From Sycobia sp. Sy_11 (Eukaryota; Arthropoda; Insecta; Hymenoptera; Epichrysomallidae): 64,000 bases of DNA. The notes under the pieces are model-generated. The model searched no databases. It saw only the letters and a list, made by a program, of their open reading frames with translations, and was not told the DNA's origin. Location of the stretch: NCBI GenBank assembly GCA_018907035.1, contig JACCIC010000139.1, positions 1,295,001 to 1,359,000 of the forward strand. Reading direction: 5' to 3'. Below are positions 11,281 through 23,460 of the stretch, one piece after another (position 1 is the stretch's first letter; every line of letters starts with the position of its first letter). Position numbers and translations under genes: made by a program.

Positions 11281-13050
11281 CACTATACATGCGATCCTTA
11301 TCGGTCTATCGAGATTTCTGGGAATTGATATGTTAGAATAATTTTTTTAACCCCTTTTATTTCTAAATAAAGTTGTCGTATCTCAATTTCGATAGGCGCG
11401 CATTCGTCGAATAATCTACACGAATGTAATCAACAGGGATCGGCGTTTGTTTCTATGGTCTGTAAAATTGCAATTACGCGGCCGATTTTTGATATTCTAT
11501 CAAGAAGCACAGAGTAAGTTTTATTTGAAAATTATTCTCGGGTAGTCGCGCCGCGCGAGATTATAGATGTCGGACACATCTGTTGCCAAGCAACAACGCG
11601 CAAATTTTATGTCGCACGTGTGTCTAACGTTTACTGCTTAGTATACAAAAGTAGGACAATGAAACCTGATTCACCGATGTTACGTGCTTTATTACAATTC
11701 TCTTTCTAAGTATAGATATAAAATGAATTTATAACGGAATAAATTGATATCGGTTACTGTCACAAGAACGAGTAGGACGAAAAATGAAAAATTTAAATCG
11801 GTACAAAAACGAATCGCAACATCGGTTGATCCTATTGTTGGAAAATAAAAAAGTAACGCAAACGTGATCCAGTGTTATATATCCGCGACATTGATCAATG
11901 CTTATCAGTGTTCTCGCGTTGTTAATACGAGAAATTTCCATGGTAATTATCTTGGGCGAAACCGAGACACGTGGTAGATATAGTTTATAATAAAATTAAT
12001 AAAGACTCGATAAGCAATTGATCGAACGTAATTAAACGTAATTGAAAAACAATGATAAAAGGATAACAATAAAGCATGGCTAGTTGCACAACGATTAATT
12101 AAATAAAATCTATCGATCGCCGTTACGTCGACGACCGACACATTGTCAAGGTAGGACAAAGACGGCAATAGATCAGACTACAATATATACACATATAGAA
12201 TATGGCTCGACCGCTCATATTGCTTTCGATACATTTTATTTAATTTAACATTGCGAAAGCAGTTAAGTGTTACAATGTTATATTCGGTTACAGTTTTTAA
12301 CGTCGCATTTTTATCAGGAATTTAGTTATTAATAAATATTGGGTATCGGCCAATTGTTGTTTTTTTAGCAGCAATATATGGAAAAATATTTTAATTTCTA
12401 CGATAAAATTAGGTCATTTATATAGACTTTGCGAAAGTCTAAAAGCATTTCTAACAGCCAGAAATAAAATAAAAGCTTAAAGATACTTGAGTAAGAAGAA
12501 GAAGAAAAAAAGGAAATTTCTGCTTTTAAGAACTTAAATAAAATGAAATGTAAACAGTTAAATTCCATACATTTCCTGGCTTTTAGTAAATTTAATAAAT
12601 TTTAAATATCTATATGCTGCTATCAAAGTACGCCATTAGGCAAAAAAACATTGCATAATCAGTATTAATGGGACATCGTTAAAGTATAAATATTAATGAT
12701 ACAAAAAATATGAAGGTTTTTCTCTTTATTTTTTTACTCACGTTAAAGAAGAAAAAATTTTATCGTTAAAAGGATGCGACTTTTAAAGTGAAGATGAAGT
12801 ACGGCGATGAATTCTATAACTCACCTGAAACATAAAAGAAAGGGCAAAAATTAAATGCATAGAAAATTAAAAATCAACAATATACATATATACATCGTTA
12901 CGAGCTAAAATCTCGGTAAATTATAGTTCCTTGTACTTTAATATACGATCCATCGTGCGGAGCATTAAGAATTTACGGCACGATGAGATAAATTTCTATA
13001 GAACATTAATTTCCAAGTATATAACAGCCACTGCTTCCAGACATTAGTAC
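11281..13050. other. Longest AT-rich unique segment
   Basis: About 1.8 kb without microsatellites. It includes a small CpG patch at 11540-11620 that holds an X-box-like palindrome and a CACGTG E-box. The minus-strand frames at 11729-11941 and 11947-12168 have no recognisable motif and are not called. Confidence 0.55.
11582..11594. promoter_or_regulatory. RFX-type X-box motif
   Basis: GTTGCC, a one-base spacer, then AGCAAC. This fits the RYYNYY-N(1-3)-RRNRAC X-box bound by RFX factors, which in animals control ciliary genes. A CACGTG E-box lies at 11615-11620. No adjacent ciliary gene is visible in the window, so function is unproven. Confidence 0.35.
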
Positions 13051-13550
13051 GTACTAAACCAAACTGCGCGTCGACGCTTCGCCGCGCTCCGCGTCCTTAT
13101 AAGCAGAGCCGGCGTCCCCGTAGCAGCACGCACACCAGTCCTCGGGAATTCGGCATGAATTCGTTTTCGAATTTCGCGCGTCTCCCAGTCTACCGCCTCG
13201 CGGGAATTCCCGCAATCCCGGGGCCGGAGGCGCTCAGGGCGCATTATTCCGAAAAAGAGACAGGCCGGCCCCGGGAAAAAAGGAGGGCGGGGGGGTACCT
13301 GAAATCTGTAAATTGCAACGCCCAAGACGGAGCGTGGGAGTGGCGGGGGTGGGGGGAGAAAGCAGCAGAAGCAGCTGTAACGCGCTCGCGAAGGGAGCGC
13401 AGACGGCTCCCCCGAGGGGCGGCAGCCTCCGCGGCTAAATGAAGTTCCGCAACGACGAGCCGGAGACACCGAGCGAGCGCGCATATCGATTGTAACGCGG
13501 GGTGCCCGCGGCATATAATATAGCGAAGACGACAAGGAGGTGGAGGTAGC

Positions 13551-13551
<1 letters not shown>

Positions 13552-13593
<42 letters not shown>

Positions 13594-13600
13594 TATACAT
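13552..13600. repeat. (TA)n microsatellite with CA interruptions
   Basis: TA tract, pure for about 36 nt and then with TACATA interruptions. Confidence 0.95.
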
Positions 13601-13743
13601 AGATGGACGGGGAGAAGGACGCGACGCGCTTTGGCGCGAAGAGCGTTCGCTCGGGCGTCGCGCAATTGCCACGTTACACTTTACGGTCCGCCTCCTCGTC
13701 AACGTCGCTCAAAGTGGAATTAAATTTGCTTGCGGAACGCCAT

Positions 13744-13745
<2 letters not shown>

Positions 13746-13793
<48 letters not shown>
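13746..13793. repeat. (GA)24 microsatellite
   Basis: Pure GA tract of 48 nt. An opposite-sense CT tract lies 310 bp downstream. Confidence 0.97.
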
Positions 13794-13794
<1 letters not shown>

Positions 13795-14097
13795 GGAGAG
13801 ACAGCCAGGGATGGAGAGCGTACGGAGAGTCAAAGACACGCGCGCGAGATATCTCGATAAGCGCGTCAGCGACTCCACAGAGCCCGGCGAGCTACTCGAT
13901 TTCGTATTATATATACGTATATACATACATACATGTATATGTATATATGTATCCATACACGAGTCCATAGAGTAGCCGCAGAGTTGGTGCCCCGCTTTAT
14001 GTATATAAAATACTCGCGGCCGGCCCGCGGGGGGAACCTGTTTGATTTCGCAAAACCAGCCAGATTTATTCGTTATAAGATAGCATCTATTGTGCCT

Positions 14098-14103
<6 letters not shown>

Positions 14104-14138
<35 letters not shown>
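14104..14138. repeat. (CT)17 microsatellite
   Basis: Pure CT tract, reverse-complementary to 13746-13793. Confidence 0.96.
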
Positions 14139-14141
<3 letters not shown>

Positions 14142-14172
14142 TGTCGGAGCGCATGTAACGCCGATACGCGCA

Positions 14173-14190
14173 CCTCCTCCTCCTCCTCCT
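14173..14190. repeat. (CTC)6 trinucleotide repeat
   Basis: Six copies of CTC following a short spacer from the preceding (CT)n tract. Confidence 0.9.
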
Positions 14191-15065
14191 CAGTCTCCTT
14201 CCCCCTGTGTAAACTGTCGGCGGCCGCGGAGGCGCGAAGTTGTTGCGCGATATATCGCACCTGGATGTATCAATAGGTTCGCTGCATGTGTGCATTCTCT
14301 CGCCCTCTCGCTCACGCTCGCTCTCGGCGTATCGCGCTCCCCCTCCCTCTCTCCGTCTTTCTCTTTCGTGATTTCTAAAGCACCGTAACTACGCTTGCCG
14401 CAATACCATAGCGTCGCGGCAAAACGGAGCGTATCTGGCTTGGAAATTTAATTTTCAGGATACTAATAGAATTGGTGCCCGAAGAGTTACTAACTTCGAT
14501 CTTATCGGTAATTATTGCTCGGGCTCGAGCTGACGCGTGTTCCCGTGTCTATTCTCTCATTGTTTTACAGTATCCCGACCTTGTTCGATTGAATTTTCGG
14601 GCGGTCGTTCGTTGTTTGAAACGCTTTTGCACAATCACGGCATATCAGCGAGTCTATCGAATAATGGGAAGAAAATTTCCTGGTTTTTCCAGTTTTGCAT
14701 AGATCGTTCAGATGATTTGAAAATTTCTAAATCAGAAGACTTTACGTTCTTGAAATTTTTTTATTCCCAATTCTCAATATTTCCTTTCTATTAATCTCAC
14801 ATATTTTAAGAAGAATCCTATTTTTTTTAAATCAAACTTTTTCTGTACAATCTTTTTCAGGGCCATGCGACTCTTACTATGTAAATTGCGTACCTCTTGT
14901 TTACGTTTTTAATCATTGCCTGTCAATTCTAATGTTTTGGATGACATCGAAATAAGAATATTTCTAATATGTGAGAAAATTCTAATATTGCGAATATCTT
15001 CACTGCATTACTCAACCACTTAATTTACAGTTTTTACTATTGTCACTGTTCTTAAGGGAAAAAAC

Positions 15066-15066
<1 letters not shown>

Positions 15067-15127
<61 letters not shown>
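15067..15127. repeat. (TAA)20 trinucleotide repeat
   Basis: Pure AAT-class tract of about 61 nt. AAT-class repeats also occur at 34288-34344 and, interrupted, at 44641-44678. Confidence 0.97.
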
Positions 15128-15128
<1 letters not shown>

Positions 15129-15471
15129 GACTGAGAAACATTCAAGGACCTGGAGAAAAATACCCTGAGACTTTCATGTTTTTCAAAATTGGTAAACATC
15201 CTGCTTCTTTCATTCAAGGCGCATTACGTAACATCAGGATTATCGTCATCTTATTATACCATGGCTAGAAGTATACCTAATATGTTGATATATAATTTCT
15301 TTATTTCGTTTAGTTCATAGTTAGTTTATGACTATTATTTGTGATATGTTTCTGGTGAATTAGATCCGAATTCTTATATATTTTAGATAAATAAGCTAAA
15401 TAACTGGGCATAATAATTAGTCCAGGCCAATGATCATTGCATGTCAGCAACTCCTATATTTATACAATAAG

Positions 15472-15477
<6 letters not shown>

Positions 15478-15517
<40 letters not shown>
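15478..15517. repeat. (TA)20 microsatellite
   Basis: Pure TA tract. Unlike most TA tracts here, it lies in AT-rich rather than CpG-rich flanks. Confidence 0.96.
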
Positions 15518-15519
<2 letters not shown>

Positions 15520-16970
15520 TGATATTGTATAAGACTGCAGCCGTATTTGGTACGGCCTTTATATGCTACCCGATAAATGATCGTGACAGAGATGCTAAGA
15601 TTAGCTCAGCGTAATCAATTCAGGGTATGACTTTTATTTAAATTGACGATAAATATTATTAAACTAACAACTACGATATATTATATAATTTTACGCTCCG
15701 TTATATTATAGTCTTTATACGATCCATACTTGGTACTTGGCCGTCAAGGCAGAGCACGTCTCGGTCCGGCATTGTTTATTTACCTATATATGCTATATAC
15801 ATTTACCAATAAACTTACAACTATATCTATCTATTTATCTATCCGCCGTCGCTCGTGCTCAATACCCGAGGCTGCGCGCCCGCCCGCGTACACGAATTCG
15901 CGCGCGACCCTCCCGACGGGCGGTGCGCGGGAGAACTTTTCGCTATGCAACGGCGCGCGCCGCGCCGCCCGGTCTCAATTACGAAAATCTCAAAGGTAAC
16001 CATTGTAAATTCGTTACGCGACGAAACGCTGCGCGGCGCGCATCGGACCGCGCCATATTTGCCGTGGAAATTAAATCGAATTGGCAAATCAAAATTTATT
16101 GCGCCAAACGAAATAATAGCCGGGGGTCGCTGGGAGGGGGCTTCAAAGCTCGGATAGAATATTTCCAAAGTAAATACAATGGACGATGGGATGAGAGAGA
16201 GAGGGAGAGAGAGAGAGCGCGCGCGGCACAATGGTCGGGGAAAATACGCTCGACAAAAATAGATTCAGATCTGACGCGTGAACGTTCGAGTGAAAACAAA
16301 TCGAATAATATATACATATATACACGAATTCGCATGTTAATCGAATTAACCATTTGGCGGTAATTGATAACTCGATTAAGCGCGACCCATCGTTTTGGCT
16401 GCAATAAAAAAAAAATCAAACAATCCTAGAAATACCGGGAGAAAACCGTGTTTCCCAATCAAACACGCGCGATTCGAAGCTTTTTTGTCGGTTTTTTTTT
16501 TCTTTTTTTGAAACGAAGGCGTTATGAGCCCCTCATCCGAAGGGGAAACAATTAAAGTGTATATATGTAGGCATCGCCCACGGTGGCAGCCGGCATTTTG
16601 ATACAGCGCAGCGCGCCGCCGTAATTGCAAAAAGCTACGCTACATAATATACACGTTTTTTTTTCAAGCAAGAGCGAGCAGCTGGCGAGCCGTGTCTGAA
16701 AGCTCTTATATATACATAAAATATATATGCATACAAACATATACATATACATATACACACACACATTTTTGCGCTCCTTACGATATTATATATGGGGGGC
16801 GGGGAGGGGGGGGAGAAGAAGCGCGGCCGCGCTCCCTCTTGCGCAACGCCCCGCGCGCGCGCGCGCCAAAAAGACGAGGCGGACGCTCGTCGAGACCGTC
16901 GCGCGAGACGGGAGAGCAAATCCTCGCGCTGCACTCCAGCGCTACAGTGTAATGCGCGCGCGGCTCCCTC

Positions 16971-16989
16971 TTTTTTTTTTTTTTTTTTT
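16971..16989. repeat. Poly-T run (19 T)
   Basis: Homopolymer in CpG-rich flanks. Confidence 0.92.
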
Positions 16990-17192
16990 GTCGCGCTCCG
17001 ACGCCGCGCCGCGTCGCTCTGGCTCGGAATGCATACGGAGCTGCATGTATATGTACATATATATATATATATCCGCTCGGTTGCAGCCGCTACGAGGTTA
17101 CGCGCTCGCGGGGCCCTCTCCTCGTCGTCGTCCCGGATGCCGGAGCGAGCGAGCGCCGGCCGCGCTTTTACGGACCATTGTTGCGCGCGCGC

Positions 17193-17194
<2 letters not shown>

Positions 17195-17236
<42 letters not shown>
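17195..17236. repeat. (TA)21 microsatellite
   Basis: Pure TA tract directly preceded by an alternating GC/GT stretch, so the junction is a purine-pyrimidine alternating block. Confidence 0.96.
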
Positions 17237-17239
<3 letters not shown>

Positions 17240-17640
17240 CTTACGAAATTTTTGCCCCGCGCCTTATAAACGCCCCTCTTCTTTCGGGGGGCAAATCGAC
17301 CAGGCAAAAAACTCGAGCGCGCGCGTTATGCACGGTGCATCGGCTTAGTCACGCGTGTCTGCCCTCGAGATATCTCCCCAGAAGTGCGCGCGCGCGTATC
17401 CTACGCGGAATTGCCCACTTCGTCCCGGGCGTTGGGCAACCGATTTTTTTCTCCATCGGCCCACCCCCGCGCTCTGTGCGTACTCTCGGCCTATCCTCGC
17501 TCCCCCCCCCCACCCTTCGTACACGCGGCGTTGAAATGGCCCTCTGTTTCGCGTGCAAAATGCATTTTCCATCCCATAAATCGTAGGCAATGAGCTATTG
17601 TTTGAGCGGTAAATTTGCCGCGTACACGTATGGCATCTCG

Positions 17641-18830
17641 CGTCAAAAATTCACGCTCTGAGCAAGTTAGCCAAGAAATATAACTTCTGCATATAAACGT
17701 CATTTCAGGCGAATTTCAGCGTCGTATAAAACATGTGTATAATCGTTTCCTCGTTGGTTGAAGGAACTTACTATGATTTATTGAAAAAAAAAAACGTTAT
17801 TTTCTTGTTTTTTAAGATTTTGCATGAAGTTTAAAAAAAACTTTATTGACAGTAATTATTCAAAGCAATTCAAAAATCATCAAAGTGAAATATTTAAAAA
17901 AGCTTTGATGTTTTTTAAAACACACGATCGATGCAAGTTTTATACGCTGCTGTGAAAATTTCAATGAACAATCAGGAATTTTCACTTTTATAATTCTACT
18001 TTTAAACGATAATTTACGACAAAATAATCAATTTTACTCGTTAATTCTTTTTTTGCATTCTAAAATTAAATCCTGTTTCGAACGTAACTTTGCAAATCGG
18101 GACGCATCGACAATGAAACCGGAATTGTACCACAATAATACACACACACGCTCGCGAGGATAGAAAGACTGTATAGGCTTGTAACAAGAACACAGTAATA
18201 GTAAATATTGCATCGTTAGTTAATGTTCGCGAGGTGATATTGACAAATTCAGCTTTAAGGCCGCTGTCAATTTTCGAAATAAAGCAAGGCATAAGCTATT
18301 ATAGGTTTATAGGTTACGTTTCTGTTGAATGTACCTGCCCATGGACCTTACTATATTCATGTACATTAACTTCCGCTTGAAATTCTGTCAGTGATATCAC
18401 GGATGAAATATCGATGGAAGAGTAGGTGAAACGCTTAGGTGACTTCAATATTGAATAATTACTCAAATGAATGATTTAAAATTACAAAAAAAAAACTGCG
18501 ATCTGTGAATATTTTCGTGCAAACTAGAGACGTATAGTTTAAAAAAAAAAATCTATCTAAAGAGTGTAACAGTCCCCTATGGTTTGATACAATATTCTAA
18601 ATATAACTTCATTAGAACTTAAATTGAACATATTATTTTTTACCCGAAATATATATTGAGACATATATATTGGGAAGTTATTTTTTTCAATTTTCCCCGA
18701 TCACACGGACAAGGACAAAAGAACTTCAACCTTCTAAATACGAATGTGACGAATGCCTCGTTAAAAGTGTAATCCCGATAAAATATCTGTTATATCGATA
18801 TAGAAAGGAGTAAAGCAATATTAATAAATC
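17641..18830. other. AT-rich unique DNA, no gene seen
   Basis: About 1.2 kb AT-rich sequence with several short A or T runs (9-10 nt) and no microsatellite. The minus-strand frame at 18041-18292 is hydrophobic but has no recognisable family. Confidence 0.57.
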
Positions 18831-19276
18831 CGCGCGCGGGTTAAAGTTAATACGGCCAGATTTGGCTAAGAGATAGCGTGTATGAGGTGGTGATGGGGGA
18901 GGGGGGGGATGCATTGAGCAGGCGAGCCCGTCGAATGAGAAAGCGATTGGCGGGGGCGATAAGGGTCCGGCCCTCCGAGCGAGACACCTCCGTACAATAC
19001 ACGCCTATATACGCCCGGCGTATAAACCGGACCGACTTGTCATCGCAGAGGGCCTCTTTGCCTTATTGCCAGGGCTATTAAACAGGAATGGGGCAAGGGG
19101 GGTGGGGAGTGGGCGACGTCGATAAATCTAGACTCTAGCTCGCCTCCTCCCCCCCCCACCGCCTCCCAGCCCCTTCTCCCGCTCTTTCTTTCAACGCGGA
19201 ACCGGTGCCACTTCGATATTTACAAGGACGACCCACATTTTCGCACCTCTCCCGGCCCGTAGGGCAACAGCCCTCT

Positions 19277-19340
<64 letters not shown>

Positions 19341-19860
19341 GCCTTCTCTCTTGGGAGAGCCGCGGGGGAACCTCGAGCGAGCCCACTCCCGCGCCCTCGC
19401 TGCGCCGTAAAATATGCCAGGTTTATGACGCAACTCTCTTAGATACGAGTCCATTAAAAATCGCGCGCGCCCGCCCGCCCGCCGCATGCACCTGCGAGAC
19501 CTACATAAGGAGGCCGTAAATTTTCAGCCTGCGACGTTTCGAGAACCGGGTCGTCGCGCCGCGGGTCCCTACGGTGTCGGCGGGAGGTGGAGGACTCGCC
19601 GCGCAGCCTGGGTGCGCGGGAAAGAGGAGGGAGGGGGGGAGGGAGTCGCGGGCGCGCTGCGTCGTTGATCTATCATCGGTGGAATAAATTACGCGTGTAC
19701 GAAGTCGAATCTGTACCGAGACTGCGAGGTCCGGTCCTATTTCCCCCCTTCCCCTCACGACCACTCGTTCACCCACTCGCTGTGTCGAGATAAAACGAGG
19801 TGCGCGTGCGTGTCTAGTACGGGTTTGTGTGTAGAGAGTGGGACCACCGGGCATGAAAAA
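18831..19860. other. CpG-rich segment with a long (CT)n
   Basis: CpG-rich with several 8-9 nt G/C runs and the 62-nt CT tract at 19279-19340. No exon recognised. Confidence 0.6.
19279..19340. repeat. (CT)n microsatellite
   Basis: CT tract pure to 19331 and then with a single TA interruption. Confidence 0.97.
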
Positions 19861-20760
19861 TCTCTGGTTTTTTTTTTGTTTTGTTTTTTTTTTTTTTTTT
19901 TTTAAAGAGGAAGTTTTCTTCCATAAGTGGACTCTTGAAAGTCAAGAGAATTAAGGAGGACGGAAGCGTTACCGAAAAACTATTTCATCCAGACATCTTA
20001 TTTATAACCAAGGCTGTTGGTATATGTGCAATGTAAATATAATAATAGTGCACTCCCTTAACACCTGTAATCAGCCTGTTGGTGCGTCGAGGAGCGCATA
20101 AAATCCCGCACATATATAATGCACGTACATAATACACACAATACATACATACATATATATATATATACATGGGAGTCGTGTGACTGCATTGAAAATTAAA
20201 TGCGATTGATTTACAATAAAGAGCTTTATTCCCGCACGTTCTGCAAACTTTATTATAGACAATTTCTATAATGTTAGGGGCGGTCATAGTTAATACGGTA
20301 TACTAATTTAAATGTATAAGCGAGCTATACGTTTATAGATTCCGATCCATTTGACCGAGCACACACACACATACACACGCGCGCTCGCGCGCAGTGCAAT
20401 CCGAATATGATTATTGTGAGAAGCTGCATACAATTATGCCGGGAATAATATTATCATACCGATGACATACGGATCATATTCAAATCATACATGTGTCTTA
20501 TGCGCATGATTATATATCTATTATTTTCATATGCATGCTTTCAAAGGCACGTTTACCCATATATCCCGCCGGTCTAGGCTTGTTATGATTATTCTATATT
20601 CCAACGTCTTATTATGTGCATACGTTATACTTATTTTAACGAGTTTCTGATAAAACTACACGTGCTGCCGAATGCGTCAGCGGTCGATTTATCCTTTTTC
20701 TTACATTTTCTTTACCTAAGACTCCGGCTGTATATTATGGATTTATATGTATATAAATTA
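19861..20760. other. AT-rich unique DNA
   Basis: Begins with the poly-T run. A perfect 7-bp hairpin CTCTTGA/TCAAGAG with a 3-nt loop follows at about 19932-19948. Short TA/CATA and CA/CG stretches lie near 20145-20168 and 20359-20393. No gene recognised. Confidence 0.55.
19868..19913 (-). repeat. Poly-T run (longest pure stretch 30 T)
   Basis: T-rich homopolymer with two G interruptions; 19884-19913 is pure T. As a poly-A on the minus strand it could be a retroposon tail, but no body or target-site duplication is evident. Confidence 0.93.
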
Positions 20761-21124
20761 CGTTGGCATGGAGAAAGCCCAGATTACCATTGTCGAGAGG
20801 TGGGAGCGTTTGTCCGGCGTACATTGCGCCGTGCGTTCAAACGGGATAAGGAGGTACGAGAGGAAGAGAGAGAGAGAGAAATACATATAATACATATATA
20901 CAATGCGAGTTTCCATCGACACATTTACAGCGATTTTCCATCTCGCGTGCACGCCTCTATATGGGACCTGACCAGAATTGATTACTTCCGCAAGACCTCC
21001 CGGACGTGACTGCCGCGATCCTCCGTCACGCGCGTGTGACAAAATGTACTACAACTTTGGCGGAGGTGAAAAAAAATTTAATTATACTTTATAATTTGAC
21101 ATCGTGATTTATCGCTCGCGCGCC

Positions 21125-21192
<68 letters not shown>

Positions 21193-21960
21193 GTACATTG
21201 TACATGTATATATCCGCCGTTCCTCAAATATTCGTCGGCGCACTGCCGCGCATTTTTATGTAATCGTAATGCAATTACTCTCATTCGATTTTCATCCGAG
21301 GATCTGCATATTTCATAAGCGCGTTTACCAGGACGAGAGGGGTTGGGGGACGAGGGGGAAAAAAGGGAAATCGAACGTTGATTAATTCGACTGACAAGAA
21401 TATCGAAACAGTTTACCATAAACACGGATGTATTTTTTTCGATCAAAAATATTTGCATCGCTAACTACTTCGTTGATAAGTGCACAGCTGAAAATATATA
21501 CAAAAATTTAAAAAAAAAAAATCGGAAATGAATTTCGTTTCTGTACAATTTGGAACAAGTCTGTATATTTTGTAATCTTTATATTTTAATTTTGATACTA
21601 CTATACCGTCTCGGAAATTAGATTAAAAATTCTTCATAATTAATCTGAATTAAATTTAAAAAACTCTCAATGATTAAACCAAATCAAATTCAAGTAAAAA
21701 ACGCGTATTTATAACGCTAATTTGCTATAGTTGTTCTAATACTTAAGCTACCCAACTTCAACTTTTGCCAGTACGAAAATCAGGAAATATCTCGAGGCAT
21801 TTTTGTTTTTTTAAGAATCCACCGTAATATTGTGATACTTGTTTCGAAATATGAATTCTCACCTTATTTTATAATTGGATTAAATATTTGATATTCCAGG
21901 AAATGAGGGGTTATGTTGCGGAAATTTATAGCAACATAAAGCCTGTGTGTTGTCTTATTC
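20761..21960. other. Mixed segment with long (TA)n, then AT-rich
   Basis: Contains (TA)n 21129-21192 and a short GA tract near 20866-20879. From about 21380 to 21960 the sequence is AT-rich unique DNA with nothing recognisable. Confidence 0.55.
21129..21192. repeat. (TA)n microsatellite, about 64 nt
   Basis: TA tract with one TTT interruption near its 3' end, followed by the palindrome-like TGTACATTGTACA. Confidence 0.97.
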
Positions 21961-22064
21961 CCCCCACCCCCTCTTGCTCCGTTTCTCTGGCCGCAGCCAG
22001 AGCCGCGCAAAGCGAGAGAAGTATTCATTTAGGAACCCGCCCAGTGACGCCATAAAGGCCTATC

Positions 22065-22126
22065 TGGATTACCGAAGCCTTTGTGCCGCTATAGGTACGG
22101 TAATTAAGTGGTACTGGTAATCCAAT
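22065..22126. promoter_or_regulatory. Candidate homeodomain site cluster in an inverted repeat
   Basis: TGGATTACC (22065-22073) and its exact reverse complement GGTAATCCA (22116-22124) flank TAATTA (22101-22106), which overlaps TTAAGTGG (22104-22111). These match K50 (Otd/Pitx/Bicoid-type GGATTA), Antp-class (TAATTA) and NK2-type (TTAAGTG) sites; CCAAT lies at 22122-22126. The match is by motif only; whether this is an enhancer is inference. Confidence 0.25.
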
Positions 22127-22405
22127 GAGGGCCAGGACGGCGGAGGAGGGGGAGGGGGCGGAGAGGGGCGAAAGGTGCGGAGATTTTTATAATGCGAGTA
22201 ACGGGAAGGCGCGCGTTTTCGGCATACTATATACACATACATACATATATACATACTATATATATATATATAGGCAACCCGGGCGTCTTATATATTCTCC
22301 TGTGGCTGCTGAGGAGAGGGCCACAGCGCCAGGTATATTTATTTTAACATGCTGGGCGAGGGGACCTCCGCAGATCGGAGGGGATAGTGAGCGTTTCTGG
22401 GAAAG

Positions 22406-22411
<6 letters not shown>

Positions 22412-22461
<50 letters not shown>
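22412..22461. repeat. (CT)25 microsatellite
   Basis: Pure CT tract of 50 nt. Confidence 0.97.
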
Positions 22462-22463
<2 letters not shown>

Positions 22464-22500
22464 TCTCGCACATCTCTGGCGCGCGAGGGGAGAAACTAGT

Positions 22501-23460
22501 CAGTAATATTGAAGTCCTTCAAAGAGACTCGTATTATTCAGCAGATTTTTCTTTCGCCTCCCATATTTACTTTATTTAGGGAATTCCTCTTTGAGATTTC
22601 CTCCGACATTTTAGTAAATTAAAATTTTCAAGATCGTTATATTTTTCTAGATCCGAGGTGAGTAACGTATTACGGAGCATGAGAATGACGCAAATCTTTC
22701 TATGAACAAAATATCCAAATAATGGAATTTCGGAGAAATTTCACAGGCTGTCGAGACGTACCACATATTAAATTGGAATACCAGTGAGGTTAGTATATTT
22801 TTTTTTTAACAATAAATCAATAAAGAAATACAAAAATATAAATAATAATATGATACTTATATTATGTACGAAAGTCCAAGATCTTATATTTCTTGCACAA
22901 GTATAGATAATTTAATTAGAAACTGTTACCACTGACCTAATTATTGAATTTTATAACGATTTACGTACCAAATACTGGAATAGCCAATAGAAGAATTAAA
23001 ACATCAACTCATATCCAATGCGAATCTATTTAAGCCCATGTAGAATTTTTTATTATTAAACCATCTATCAAGCCAGTTTAATTGTTAAACTCATTTCTTT
23101 TTTACAAATTCTAGCTAAATAAATTACGGATTTATTATCTCTTTATTGGAAAGTAATGTGATAGAAAAACGAATGATGGAGACGCCTAATACATTTCGCA
23201 AACGCCGATTAAGATCCACGTATATATCAAATAAAAAAAGGACTACGCCTTTACGAGTTCGACGTAATATTTCGTTCAATCGAACCCAATTGCTGGCGAA
23301 TTATAATTGCTCGGCATTGCGAATGAACTTCATTCGTTGACCGTACGCGCGTACACGAAGCTCCAATTGAAATGAATTGTCAAAAGCGTACCGAGGGAAG
23401 AGTTTAAAATCTCCGGAATAATACAATTTATTATTAAAAGGCCTCCCCATTTACTGTAAA
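22501..23460. other. AT-rich unique DNA, no gene seen
   Basis: AT-rich sequence without microsatellites. The basic frame at 23146-23340 has no ATG at its first codon (it opens with ATG only as part of a longer AT-rich context) and no known motif. Not called. Confidence 0.5.

Larger units (their letters stand above)
13051..14450. other. CpG-rich, microsatellite-dense segment
   Basis: Contains (TA)n 13552-13600, (GA)n 13746-13793, TATA/CATA-rich sequence 13908-13952, (CT)n 14104-14138 and (CTC)6 14173-14190. Open frames on both strands are repeat translations. Confidence 0.62.
14451..15830. other. AT-rich segment with (TAA)n and (TA)n tracts
   Basis: AT-rich unique sequence. It carries (TAA)20 at 15067-15127, (TA)n at 15478-15517, and a short hairpin GCCGTA/TACGGC at about 15541-15557. 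The open frame at 14472-14702 has no family resemblance. Confidence 0.55.
15831..17640. other. CpG-rich, repeat-dense segment
   Basis: Contains imperfect (GA)n 16193-16217, TATA/CA-rich 16729-16765, an alternating CG run 16852-16866, poly-T 16971-16989 and (TA)n 17195-17236. The longest frame (16792-17586, no ATG-supported domain) contains Phe, Tyr-Ile and Arg-Ala runs from these repeats. Confidence 0.6.
21961..22500. other. Segment with candidate homeodomain sites and a (CT)n tract
   Basis: Holds the site cluster at 22065-22126, TA/CATA repeats at 22218-22272 and (CT)n at 22412-22461. Confidence 0.5.

Noticed and set aside
14472..14702. 76-codon frame preceded by TGGTGCCCGAAG, which recalls a retroelement primer-binding site
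   Set aside because: No long terminal repeats, no polymerase or gag motifs nearby, and the match to a tRNA 3' end is partial.
16792..17586. 264-codon open frame on the plus strand
   Set aside because: It spans poly-T (Phe run), TA tracts (Tyr-Ile) and CG runs (Arg-Ala). It is not protein-like.
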